This document shows, piece by piece, positions 48,655 to 59,868 of a stretch of DNA of 64,000 nucleotides. The notes under the pieces are model-generated. The model saw nothing but the letters and a program-made list of their open reading frames with translations, had not been told where the DNA came from and did no database searches. This DNA comes from Phascolomyces articulosus (Eukaryota; Mucoromycota; Mucoromycetes; Mucorales; Lichtheimiaceae): NCBI GenBank assembly GCA_025677815.1, contig JAIXMP010000006.1, forward strand, positions 310,001 through 374,000. The letters are read 5' to 3'. The number at the start of each line of letters is the position of its first letter. The first letter of the stretch is position 1. The position numbers and the translations under genes are program-made.

Positions 48655-50547
48655 ATGATGTATAAAACGACACAACGTCATATCGATTCTTCACTTGAGG
48701 TAATAAGGAATATAAACCATAATAAAGCAAAAGGCGACAAAGAGTCTGTGTGTTATTGTTATTGTTGTTTTATAAAACAAAAAATTCAGATGATACTAAA
48801 CAAACAAGGGGAGGAAGAATACATGGGGCACATATTTCGGATTTGATGAAATAATATTGAACAATGATATTCTATAGTCGGTAGATCGTCATTATCTGGA
48901 TCGAATGGTTCTTGCAGATCTTGTTCAATTCTGTCAAGATCGTGGACTTTCCACTGAAGGTTCCAAAAGGGATTTGATTGATGGATTGATTAATTGGGTA
49001 AAGTTTTAATTTTTACATCCTATTTATCCAGAATCGTTGGAAAGCTGTTTTGGATCTATGTGTTTGTGTGTGATGAAAAACGGAAAACAATTTTGTCTAG
49101 GTATACTTATTTTTTCTCTATATACAGAAAGAAGATACTCGACCGATTCCCGCCCCTTCAACACCTCAACTCTTCGATGATGAACTTCCTGTCTCTTCAC
49201 TAACAGCAGAACAACAACGACTGGAACTCAACTCGCGTGAATTTTCAGCTTTATTTTTAGATGGAAGTCATGGATTAGATATCCCTTATCACGAATTACA
49301 AATTGGTCGACGTTTAGGATGTGGTGGATTCAAGGATTGTTACTCTGGCATGTATAAAGGAGAACCTGTGGCTATTGGGGAACTACGACTTGCTCAATTT
49401 AATGAAATGGATTTACAAGAAATTAAACATGAAATTCAAGTATTAAAGTAAGAGGGGGAGAGAGAGAGAGAGAAAGTCACCCTATTCTATCTATCCGGGG
49501 GGGGGGGAAGTACAGGATGGACTCATGGGTTGGATTGATATATACAATATATAGACAACTTCGTCATGAAAATGTGATTCGATTCATTGGTGTATGTACC
49601 AATCCACAACACTTGTGTATTATTACGGAATTATGTACCAAAGGAGATTTATTCGATGTGATTCGAAAATATAAAAAGCCAAGCTTTACGGAGCAAGTCA
49701 TGTACATGTATGATATTGCTTTGGGTGTTTCATATTTACATCAACGTCGTCCTTCTATTATCCATCGTGATTTAAAATCAATGAATATCTTGGTAAAGTA
49801 GAGTTTCATCCGTTGGGAAGAGAAGGTTGGGGGAGACGAATCGCACGAACAATAGCAGTAATAACAACAAAGAACATAGATTTCCGGAGATGACCGCGCC
49901 AAAGTGAATGATTTTGGATTAGCTCGTATAAGACCAAAATCCAATGCAGTGATGCATACTCAATGTGGTACGCCCAATTGGCAAGCACCCGAATTTTGGT
50001 CACAAAAACCAAGTTACACTGAAAAAGTAGATGTAAGTTTGATTTAAGAGTTTACTTAACCCCCAACATCAGTATACATCGTTCATCTAATAATACGTTC
50101 TCATGATATATATATATATATATATATTAGGTATATGCATGCGGTCTTATATTTTGGGAGATCTTGACCTGGAATGAATATGGTTATCCATATCATGGTA
50201 TAGTATTAAATACTTTTCCTTTTTTTATTGTGGTATGTATATACTCACATGAAGCCCGTTAATTTTTTTTATAATAGACTTGACGGAACATCAACTCTAT
50301 GTCAAAGTACGAGATCATGATTGCCGACCTCCTCTTGCTAAACTTATAAATTATTATCCACGCAATTTATTAGTCCTTATTACTGAAATGTGGGAGGGTG
50401 AACCAGAACTTGTAAGTGTATATCTCTCTCTTGATCGTTTCGTTTATATTCATAAACTTTTTTTGACACGTCTGATATTCATCCGTATATCTATAGCGAC
50501 CTTCCATGCCACATGTAGTGGAACGTTTATCTGCCTATTTCAATTAA
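48655..50547 (+). CDS. SAP-domain TKL-type protein kinase with WNK-like lysine arrangement
   Basis: Eight exons (48655-48699, 48878-48997, 49128-49447, 49555-49792, 49880-50032, 50131-50197, 50278-50411, 50497-50547) give 375 codons. Residues about 15-55 form a SAP-like helix-turn-helix (LADLVQFCQDRGLSTEGSKR), usually a nucleic-acid-binding motif. The kinase domain has the glycine loop LGCGGFKDCYSG, a beta-3 strand PVAIGEL, alpha-C Glu in EIKHEIQVLKQL, HRDLKSMNIL, NDFGLAR and a CGTPNWQAPE activation end; it is tyrosine-kinase-like. The usual VAIK lysine is Gly, but a Lys follows the loop Phe exactly as in WNK kinases, which use that residue for ATP. Activity is therefore plausible. The substrate is unknown. 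Confidence 0.83.
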
Positions 50548-51018
50548 ATCAACCACCACCAAGTAACTAAAAATATATAATCATTCCCTTCCTTCCCTCT
50601 TTCCTGATCAACACAATACACTCTTTCCATTCATATATATATATATCATCTATTATACACAGCAAAATCAAACATTCTCTCCTTTTTCCACATATACCAA
50701 ACAAAAAGAAACAAAAAAAAGTTTTTTAAAAGAAAAAATCAAGAAAGGAAAAAAAAAACATCGCATCATACCAATTATTATTTACCAAAGAGTAAAAAGA
50801 TGAAAACATTGTATCCGTTATATATTTTCTCTCCCTCCCTATTTGTGTGTGTCTTTTCTTATTCAATATACAAGAATAATATAGTATTTAAAATGTGTTT
50901 TTTCTTTTTTTTATGTTGTCACTGAGGGTTCATTTGGATGATGGAAAGAGTAATTTTGTTGGTGTAGGTGTATAGGTAAAAATGAAAAAAACATAGTTTT
51001 TTCATGACGAAAGAAAAA
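50548..51018. other. Convergent intergenic spacer
   Basis: 3' flanks of the kinase gene (plus) and RNPS1 (minus). AT-rich with A-runs at 50740-50758; no gene seen. Confidence 0.4.
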
Positions 51019-52272
51019 TTAACGTTTTCCACGACTTGGGCTACGACTTAAAGGGCTTCGACTTCTTGCACGACTGGAACCCCCTTTGCCAGGCATAGGA
51101 GAAACACTTCGACTCCTGCTATAATCTCGACTATCATAACTACGGCTACGACTACGTGGAGAACGGCTTCTTGAATAACTACGTCCTCGAGGAGAATAGC
51201 TTCGATCGCGTGAATAACTACGGCTGCGTGAGTAGCTGCGACCTCGTGGTGAGTAGCTTCGGCTTCGACTACGTGAATAGGAAGAATAACGACGTCCACG
51301 ACGAGCGGGAGGCGATCGTGAACGTGAGGGTGATAATCGACGACCAGGACGATATCGATCACGACGGACACGTGGGGCTGGAGCGCGTCGATAGCGGGGA
51401 GGAGGTGAATATCCTTTTATTTATTTATTTATGAGTAAAAAATGGATTTGATTGTTTTTTCTCTCCCCTTCTTTTCATTTTCTCTATTTTATTACTTACT
51501 TCTACGACGAGCAGGTGATGGAGAACGACGACGGGGTGGTGGTGCAACAATGACTTCAAGGTATTTACCATCCAATTGACCCTAAATTGACATAGATATA
51601 TATTTATGTCAATAATGTACTCATTTATCATTTCCCATCCCAATTATCCTTTTTTTAGATTCATCTTTTCATTATAAAAAAGAGTAATCTTACCCCATTC
51701 ATATAACTAATTGCTTTATCCATGTCATCTTTTGTTTCATATTCAACATAAGCTCTGCCGCTATTGGTATTCACTATATAATTGATAGCGCACATGTGTG
51801 AAGAGTTAGGTCTCTTTTATTTTATCTCTCTCTCTCTCCCTTAATTGATATGCGTTTCATATCCTATTTTATTTCAATAAAACCTACATCTTGTATTCAA
51901 AGGAAAATCAATATCACGAATGGTACCAAATTGAGAGAAAATCTCCTTGATATGATCTTGATTGACATTACGTGTCAAGTTGGTGATCAATGCCGTGTGT
52001 TTTAGAGGTGGAGGTGATACTGATCGACGAGACGATCGTGAACGTGATGAATAAGATGGTGAACGCGATCGACTATAAGAAGGGGATCGACGACGACGTC
52101 GTGGAGGCGAAGGTGATCGTGAATGACGCGAAGGGGCCCTAATGATTTGTCAAAATCAACAGTATTCATTGGTTTTTTTAATAGCATGTCAGTTTTTTGT
52201 TTTCTCCATAGAAAGAAAGAGACTTCTTTTCTTCCCTTGAAAAGAATCATTTCAATAGGGCTTGACTTACAT
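51019..52272 (-). CDS. RNPS1: RNPS1-like SR protein (EJC/ASAP component)
   Basis: Nuclear splicing activator that joins the exon-junction-associated ASAP/PSAP complexes. Coding exons are AT at 52272-52271, 52138-51888, 51773-51694, 51581-51500 and 51413-51019, summing to exactly 270 codons including stop. The start codon is AT|G, split by a consensus GTAAGT intron; no other ATG precedes the RRM in frame. Order: a short RS N-terminus, an RRM with LTRNVNQDHIKEIFSQFGTI and GRAYVEYETKDDMDKAI, the RNPS1 hallmark MNGGQLDGKYLEVIVAPPPR, then an RS domain of about 130 residues rich in RSYS repeats and ending SRGKR. The GGQLDGKYLEV segment favours RNPS1 over generic SR proteins. Two other splicing-type genes lie in the window. 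Confidence 0.85.
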
Positions 52273-53070
52273 TCTTTTTTTTTTACTTGTTAAAAAAATA
52301 GGTGTAAAGTGAGGAAGGTCCTTTTACACTATATAAAATTGGAGTTCGAATTTTCGTAGCAGCATTGGGAGGATATCATTTTTCAAAGCAGCCTTTTTAT
52401 TTTACGTGACTACTACCACTGGCCAAAGTCGGTTATGTTGTGTTGACCTTCGTGCAATATTGTAATATACATCATCTTCTCTGTCAATTGAACTTAGGAA
52501 GGTAGCCTTTTGATATATTTTTATCCTTATACTAGTATGAATTAATGTCACAGCGAATAGATATAGCTATTCAACATCATCTTGATATATTTTTGTGAGA
52601 AAAAAGCCCCGCCGATTTTTTTTCATAGCAAACTATTGATGCAACTATTCATACAAATATCGCTTTGATCAATTATATAGTAAATTTAACCTTCATGGCA
52701 AGTAATTATAAAAGTGTGGTCATACTGAAATATACTGAAATAAAGTTGAGTACTCTCGTTTCTTTGATGAATGAAAAGATAGTGTAGGTTATTAGGATCG
52801 TTCTTATCCAATTACAATAATTACTTCGTTTTATAATACATATATCTACATCCTTGTCAATATATATAATACTAAAAACTGCACTTTCAACTAATAATAC
52901 TGTTTCATTTTGATATATAGAATGATGTAGAATACCATCTGAAGACAAAAAAAAAAGACGCTAAGTTACTTTTTTTTTCGGAGCAATTGTAAGTGACGTC
53001 GTTTATGGCTGACAATTTTTTGGTAGAGCGAAAAGAGAGCTGTGGCTATAAAGGTAAATTTGGCTGAGGC
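52273..53070. other. Divergent promoter region (RNPS1 / eL41)
   Basis: Non-coding AT-rich DNA between the RNPS1 leader and eL41. No gene recognised; the minus-strand frames at 52706-52948 and 53003-53308 are chance or antisense. Confidence 0.4.
53047..53052 (+). promoter_or_regulatory. TATA box of the eL41 gene
   Basis: TATAAA within GGCTATAAAGG. If it works as a TATA element, transcription would start about 25-35 bp downstream, leaving a short leader that ends in the split start codon at 53113. Confidence 0.45.
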
Positions 53071-53112
53071 AAACCGAGATTCCGTTAAGCTTTCTCATAA
53101 AAAACTTCAAAA

Positions 53113-53282
53113 AGTAAGGAAAAATCCATCCAACCCAAATAATCATCCATCCATCATGCATCCATCGTAAACATGTATTCATCCATCCATTCTCTATTGT
53201 TTTAGTGAGAGATAAGTGGAAAAAGAAGCGCCAACGACGTCTCAAAGCCAAGAGAAGAAAGATGCGAGCTAGATCCAAATAA
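53113..53282 (+). CDS. RPL41: Ribosomal protein eL41
   Basis: The 25-residue very basic large-subunit protein eL41. The exon 53206-53282 reads (TG)-RDKWKKKRQRRLKAKRRK-MRARSK then TAA, matching the near-invariant family sequence except that its first base is missing. The donor AAAAA|GTAAGG at 53113/53114 and acceptor TTTTAG at 53205 supply that base, giving A|TG: the start codon is created by splicing an 92 bp intron. An alternative upstream in-frame reading (MADNFLVERKESCGYK joined through a GTG) would add an extension unknown in eL41 and overlaps the TATA element, so I reject it. Small size explains why it is easy to miss. Confidence 0.85.
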
Positions 53283-54541
53283 ACAACTCGCCCATCCAAC
53301 CTACACACTGCGCTGCACTCGTCTCCTGTCCGTCCAAAGTAGGATGGCGTGTCTGTACAAAAATTTACATACTACTTGTATCCCAATAAAACATTCTGTG
53401 AACGGCATCGTTCGTTGTACATTTTTATTGTAAAACCAAAAAAGATTGGCATACCTTAATTATTATTCTATATGAAGGGAGAGGATTATTTTGTTGGAGA
53501 GGATATTTATTGTGTAGTTTTTTCATGAGTGACCAAAGAGAAATTGGGATGGTAGCACAGAGTCTCGTGTTTGGGTACGATTTCTCTAAAACGACAACAA
53601 AAAAAGACGCGTTTTATTTTGAATGGGACAATCGTAAACACGTGTTTATGATGAAGTCAACGTCCAATGGTAGAGAATTGAATGATGACCAGAAAACAAT
53701 TTTACATTTTTCTTGAGAATTGGTTCATGAGAATGACAGACAATAAAGATGACTTCACGTTAAAATAAGAATAATGCACAGCAGACTCAAAGTATTTATT
53801 GTATCGTGTAATTCCACATATTCACACGTACTAAAAACGCCATACCAAGTTTATAGCAAGTATCTTCCATTCAGCATGGAATGTACAAAAGGATGATACA
53901 GAGAGAGAATTGTCATGGATGTTCCCCTGAAAATAGATGCTGGGGACCGGTCCCTGATCAATCAATCCTTATTTTAAGAAAGAAGAGGTCGATGATTTTA
54001 AATCCACCCGAGAATTTTATATATACTTCTGTCAACAACAACGTATTACTTGTCAATAATAATAAATGCTACTCTATTTATATTGACGTTTTAAAATGAA
54101 TGACATATGTGAAACCATGCAAACGCAAAGTAACATATAACATGTAAGTAATAAAATCTGAGTTGTAAGATAAAAAAAGGTTTCCTATAATGAAGGACGC
54201 ACTCTCGTTTTTATGTGAAAAAAATACAAACACCCAAAGATGACTGTACGTAATATGATTAGCTATAATATCATGTACTTGTAATAGAGTAGTAATAGTT
54301 ATAGCATACAGGATTAAGGATTAGAATCCAGTTTCTGACAGCAAGTGATACACGCATCAGAAAAGCACGTTAATAAAGCACTTTTTTGGGGAACTTCACT
54401 GTATTCAAAAGAGCAGTTACCCAGTAGAGTTCCGACATACACAAAGGGTCACTGTTTTTTTTTGTATTTCCGTTACTCTCTTTTTTTCTTTACCAACTTT
54501 ATATTTTATCTTTGCATTCTTTTATTTTTTAATTTTAACTC
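53283..54541. other. Intergenic region with two short unassigned frames
   Basis: A plus-strand frame from the ATG at about 53525 to 53716 (about 63 codons, containing FGYDFSKTTTKKDAFYFEWD) has protein-like composition but no recognised family; it may be a small gene or chance. A second at 53881-54099 is less convincing. The last 80 bp are a pyrimidine-rich leader for the EB1 gene. Confidence 0.3.
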
Positions 54542-55937
54542 ATGGGTGAATCACGAACTGAACTTTTGTCTTGGATTAACGATTTATGTCATCTTAATTA
54601 TACAAAAATTGAACAAGCTGGCACAGGTAATACATATATATATACATATTTATAAACCTCGAACTTTTTGTGGGAAGGGGGGTCATCTTAATTTTCTTCG
54701 AGACTATTCCATGAAAAAACGGATGAAACAACGGTGTATATGTTATATTTTTAATGAATGCTTAATGATACCGTTCCTTTTTTTTTTATAATAGGTGCTG
54801 CCTACTGCCAAATCATGGACTCCATCTATGGTAGGTTATGACAAGATGAAAACGAAGGGACCCGAAAAATATAAAAAAAAAATTACTCACACAACGAACC
54901 CCCATTTTTTCCAATTAGGTGATGTGCATTTAAGCAAAGTGAAATTCGATACCAAGCACGAATATGAATATGTAGGCAACTACAAGGTGCTTCAACATAC
55001 CTTTAATAAGCACAAGTAAGGAAACAAACCGAACCCCCAAGAAGAAATGATACTATAAAAAAAAAAGAAGCAGATAGAACACCATGGAAAATGAAAAACT
55101 GATAAAACCTATTTTTTTGATAGGGTGGATAAGGTGGTACCTGTTGACAAGCTGATGAAATGCAAGTTCCAAGATAATTTGGAATTTATGCAATGGGTTA
55201 AACGATTTTGGGACCAAAACTTTCCCGGTGGTGCTTATGATCCATTGGCTCGTCGAAAGGCAAAGGGTGGGTCTGGTGCTGTTTCCAGTGGTATGCGTGC
55301 TACTGCTGGTGCTCGTAGACCCGCTGCTGGTGCTGGCTCAACAGGTAAAGATGGGGAAACATGGATACTTTTTTTTATAGATATGCAATGAGGCCAAGTG
55401 TTGTTGATGTGGGTAACCTGATATTCTAACCTATGATGAATATATGAATATATAGTCCGTAGCACAAGTCGTACTACTGGTGGCCGTGTTTCAGCTGGTG
55501 GAGGTGCTGGATCAGATCAGTCGGCTTCCATGATTATTGAGCTCAATAAACAAATCTCAGAACTCAAAATGACAGTGGATGGTTTGGAAAAGGAACGTGA
55601 TTTTTACTTTGGCAAGTTGCGTGATATTGAAATCTTAGTGCAAGAAGAATTGGATGCGGCTGAACAAGAACATCCAGATCATGTTGAATTGCCTATTATG
55701 AAAGATATTCAAGCTATCTTGTATAGCACAGAGGTAAATATTTTTTATATTATGTTATTACTGGGATGACAAGGAGTGGTCGATGGTTGTTTTTTTTCGA
55801 TAGAGAGAGACACTTGCATATATAAGTATTAACCAAATGGATTGTATCCATGTGTTTATATATAGGAGGGTTTCGAAGTACCTCCCGAAGATGATATACC
55901 TGCTGATCATAATGATTATGATGATGAAACCTTTTAA
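54542..55937 (+). CDS. BIM1: EB1 microtubule plus-end tracking protein (Bim1/Mal3)
   Basis: Binds growing microtubule ends and recruits other plus-end factors. Six exons (54542-54626, 54795-54830, 54919-55015, 55124-55344, 55456-55733, 55866-55937) give 262 codons, the typical length. The N-terminal calponin-homology domain has [54 protein letters not shown] and [18 protein letters not shown] basic Gly/Ala/Ser/Arg linker follows, then the EB1 coiled coil and four-helix bundle with the signature [17 protein letters not shown]. The C-terminus is acidic and ends DDETF, where animal EB1 ends in EEY; a terminal Phe or Tyr is the CAP-Gly docking feature. Gene complete, no lesion. Confidence 0.93.
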
Positions 55938-56613
55938 ATTTGATTCTACACCAAATCAACAACGATAATAAAAAATCACTACAACTAATTCCTTTTTCCC
56001 AAAAGACACATACATACATACTCATTCATCACTTTTTTTTAAAACAAACCATCCAATACAACCCATAGCTATACTTTTTTTTTTCTAACAAAAAAAAATT
56101 GGAATACAAAAATCACATTTTGGTGGAGGCCCTCTATAGATTTACAGAAAAAGCCATCCTCATTTTTTAGTGAAAATTTTTGATATGAAAATCGACATCT
56201 TTTTTGGTTTGTTTGGTTTTGCTTGGTTGTTGCTTTTTTTATTATTATTATTAATATCTTTTTAATAGGATGAAAAAAATAGGATGAACGGGAAGGGAGG
56301 GAGAGAGAAATTGATGAGTAAAAAAAATGGTTTTCTCTCACTTGTTGTATTTCCATTCTACACATTGGGATTTGCTATATTTTTATAATAGTAAAAAGAG
56401 CTATATAGAAAAAAAAAGCGGTATGAGGGAAAGATAAAAAAAAAGATAATATGAGAGAGAGATGAATGTGTATATGTTTTTATATGACAAGAAGCTAATT
56501 GATTTTTCATCGTGAATCTTTTTTCCTTTTGCTAAATGTGCCAATGTTTTTTTGAAGATGAAAAAAAGTGTAGAGAAGGGAGTGAGGGAAGAGGGAATGG
56601 GTGGTATCTGTAT
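55938..56613. other. Convergent intergenic spacer
   Basis: 3' flanks of EB1 and BDF1; A/T homopolymers and GA runs only. Confidence 0.4.
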
Positions 56614-59600
56614 CTACATCTGATCTGAGCTACTTCCTGAATCATCCGAGTCTGATCCAGATGAGCTGTCAGAATCACTTTCACTTGAAGAGTGTTGCTG
56701 TTGATGGTGATGAGGTTGATGATGATGTGTTGGATGTTGTGGTGGATGTTGTGGTGCTTGATGATGTTGATGGGGTTGTTGATTAACACTACCTGTACCA
56801 CTAGGTCCAGCTTCATGTTCATCTATTCAAAAAGAAAAGCACAAAATGAATGAGTTACCAGGATTTCAAGATTCTTTTTTTTAGTATCCATCCTTCGCTT
56901 TTGGTTCTCTCACTTACTATCAGAATTAAACTTTTCCAACGTTTGTTCCAATGCCTTGATTTGACGATCAGATTCACGTTCTGAATAATGAGTACGTGCT
57001 CGTTTCGTAGAAGGTTTCTTTGGCAACATGGATTTGCCTGTGACAAATTCGTGTAAACGATAAAGTGTGCGTCGATCGAGTGAATCAATATCCAATACGA
57101 TTTCCTCCTGTCCTTGCTATATAAACAAAAGAAGAAGACCAGTCAATACTCATATCACAGATCAGCTGATTGTTGCCTTTCCAACCTTCCTTTCCTCCAC
57201 ATAATAATGCATATAAAAACTTACACCATCCAGATTAGGCATTGAACTTTGAATAATTTGTACAACAGTATTCAACTTGTCACCTGTAAGATTATTGATA
57301 CGTTCACTAAGATCTTTCTTTTGTTCAAATGTAAAGTCGGGTAAGGGTTGTTCCTTCTTTGGTCTGGCAGGGCGTCGTCGTTTTTCACCAGAGGCAGCAG
57401 TTGGTTTCTTTTCTTTGTTGGGTGCAGCACGTCCACCTCTGGTTGCCTTGGTGGCGCCTCGTTCAGGTTTCTTTCGTTTGGTTGATTTTATTGATTGAAT
57501 TTGTTGTGTGATATTTGCAATGGTACGTTCCAATTCAGCAATCTTGCTATCACGATCTATAAACGTAGGAGAAACAGGGGGAAGATTCAAATAGAGAGAT
57601 AGACGTGGTAAGTCAATAATGAACCATTTTAACCGGGGGTGGACGGACCTCCGTGTATACATCTTTTTTTTCTCTTCATTTTCTCTCATACACATTTTTC
57701 CCTTATACCGACACTTTCCAAAAACAAAAATAAATATATATAATTACCATCCTCTTCCGACTCTGCTTCTTCAACAAACTCTTCCTTGGGAGGTGGGGGT
57801 GGTCGCTTTGGTGCTGGTGGAGGTGGAGGTGTAGGGCGTTTTTCAGGCTCTGGTGGAGCAGGTTCAGGCTTTTGTTTCCATTTCTCTTCAAAGACCTTTT
57901 CCAAATCATGACCCATTTTATTGACTGGTGTAACGGGAGGATTATACAAGTAACAATTATTAAACATCAATCGAATATCATCTGCAAATTCATCCGCATT
58001 GTCATAATCGCCTTCTTGTAATTTACGTTCAATTGTTGATAAATCCATGGGGTGTTTAACAATCGAAGGATAATCGGGAATGTTGAGCGCCACAATATCC
58101 ACTGGATGAAGAAAGGGGAAATTGATATTTCTATATTTTGATTTACGTAATTCACGAAGGACTTGAGTACAGAATTTCATTTGCAGATCGTTCTTTCGAG
58201 GATTGCGACGTTTGGTCATGGGTTCAGGATAATCCTTGGAAGGAGGCGGATGAATTTCTCGTTTAGGTCGTCCATCTTCGGATATACGTCGCATGGCTTG
58301 TACTGGAGAACGAGCTCGTGTTTGTGAGGTTTTGTTGTCGCGACCAGCAACACCACCATCGGCCATGGGGCTAGGTCGTGGTGACAATGGCTATTATCAT
58401 CCCCCCATAACACGAATATGAATAAGATTTGAAAAAAAACACATACTTATAATATACCATCCCCATATTGTCTTGTTTCTTTCCAAACCCATTCCCTTCA
58501 TCATCCTTATTTTTATACCTCTTTAGACAATGGCATTTGTCGAAGACTTTTTTCAAAGGCAGATTCCACATTTTGACACAACATTGAAATCATGGCTTCA
58601 GGACCATTGAATTTATAACAATTGCTAAACACCAAACGTACATCGGAAATGAAATCCTCAACATTTTCATATTCACCGTTTGTCAATTTACGATCCACTG
58701 TATTCAAATCCATGGGATGCTTGATAATTTTGGGATAATCAGGTATATTCAATTTCATAATGTCCACAGGATGTAAAAGCAAAGTGGCATCTCTGTGTTT
58801 TTTCAGATTACGCATAATGGCGCCACTGTATTTAATTTGATCGCGTGTCATGTTGGTATTCAGTCGTGATAAGGAAGGAGAAGGCGAGGCCGTTCTTGCC
58901 TAGAGTGTCATTCATACAATTGAGGGTAAGTTGATTCTGTCACATTCATATTCACTCATACCCTCTCTCTCTCTTCTCCTTGCTCTATAAAACAAAAAAT
59001 GAGGTCTCTCTCTCTTGGGTTCCCTCCTCTATAATCAAACCAATCCTAACCCCTCAAAAATGTTGTCATTTACCTTTTTCTTTAACTTTGCACTTTGTGG
59101 TGATGAAGGTGTCGTGGGTTCATTATAGCTATTTGTATTGGTAGGTGTTGCAGGTAAACCGTTATTCATTGTAGTAGGTGTCACATTATTTAAAGTAGAT
59201 ACATGTTCAATAGATGTTGTGACAGCAGGTGGAGGTGTGGCAATGGGTGGAACAGTGCTAGTTGTCATCGAAGTTGTATTGATTTCTTCAAAAGTTTCTG
59301 GTTCAGCATGGTGTTGTTTTTCATTGGGAGATGAAGGAGGTTGTTGCTGTTGTACCTGTTCAGGTTCTTTTGAAAAGGTTTCTTTTTCTTGTTCTTGTTG
59401 ATCTGAATTTAATAGAGATGATGATGACGGTGATGCCAAAGACTGTTCTGGTAATGATGGTGCTAATTCCATCTCTTGATCTTGTTGAATGGTCTCTTGC
59501 TGTCCAGATGATGACGATAATGCAGTTGTTGCTGTTGTTGAAGGGAATGACGCTGATGCATTTTGTTGTTGTACAGGTGATGATTGTTTTTCTTTCTCTT

Positions 59601-59868
59601 CCGGCTGTTCCAATGTAACTTGTTCGTCCGTTGTTTGTAATGGCGGTGGTTGTGGTGTAGGTGTTATATCCGTAGGTTTTTCACTAATCTTTTGACTATT
59701 GGGAGAGATAAACGCATTTCATTAGAATAAACGCGTCTTGTCAAATAAAAAAGAGTAAAAAGACGCGTATATATATAACTGTTTCATAATAAAAATAAAA
59801 ACTCACTCAATGTCCATTGGAATAACCTGTTCGTTCGGTAATTGTTGTTGATCAATTCCGTTGGCCAT
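56614..59868 (-). CDS. BDF1: BET double-bromodomain protein
   Basis: Chromatin reader that binds acetylated histone H4 and associates with TFIID-type transcription machinery. Seven exons (59868-59807, 59695-59074, 58899-58519, 58390-57748, 57556-57225, 57116-56918, 56822-56614) give 815 codons. In order: a Gln/Ser/Thr/Pro-rich N-terminus, bromodomain 1 (LLLHPVDIMKLNIPDYPKI, FSNCYKFNGPEA), bromodomain 2 (FPFLHPVDIVALNIPDYPSI, FNNCYLYNPP), a Pro-rich linker, a short coiled coil followed by a Lys/Arg-rich region, the NET/ET domain (FTFEQKKDLSERINNLTGDK, DIDSLDRRTLYRLHEFV), a His/Gln-rich stretch and a Ser/Asp acidic C-terminus. Both bromodomains keep the acetyl-lysine-binding Asn. The architecture matches fungal Bdf1/animal BET proteins. 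Confidence 0.93.

Noticed and set aside
53007..53060. Upstream exon MADNFLVERKESCGYK joined to eL41
   Set aside because: It would replace the initiator Met by Val and add an extension not known in eL41, and it overlaps the TATA-like element; the donor at 53113 gives a proper ATG.
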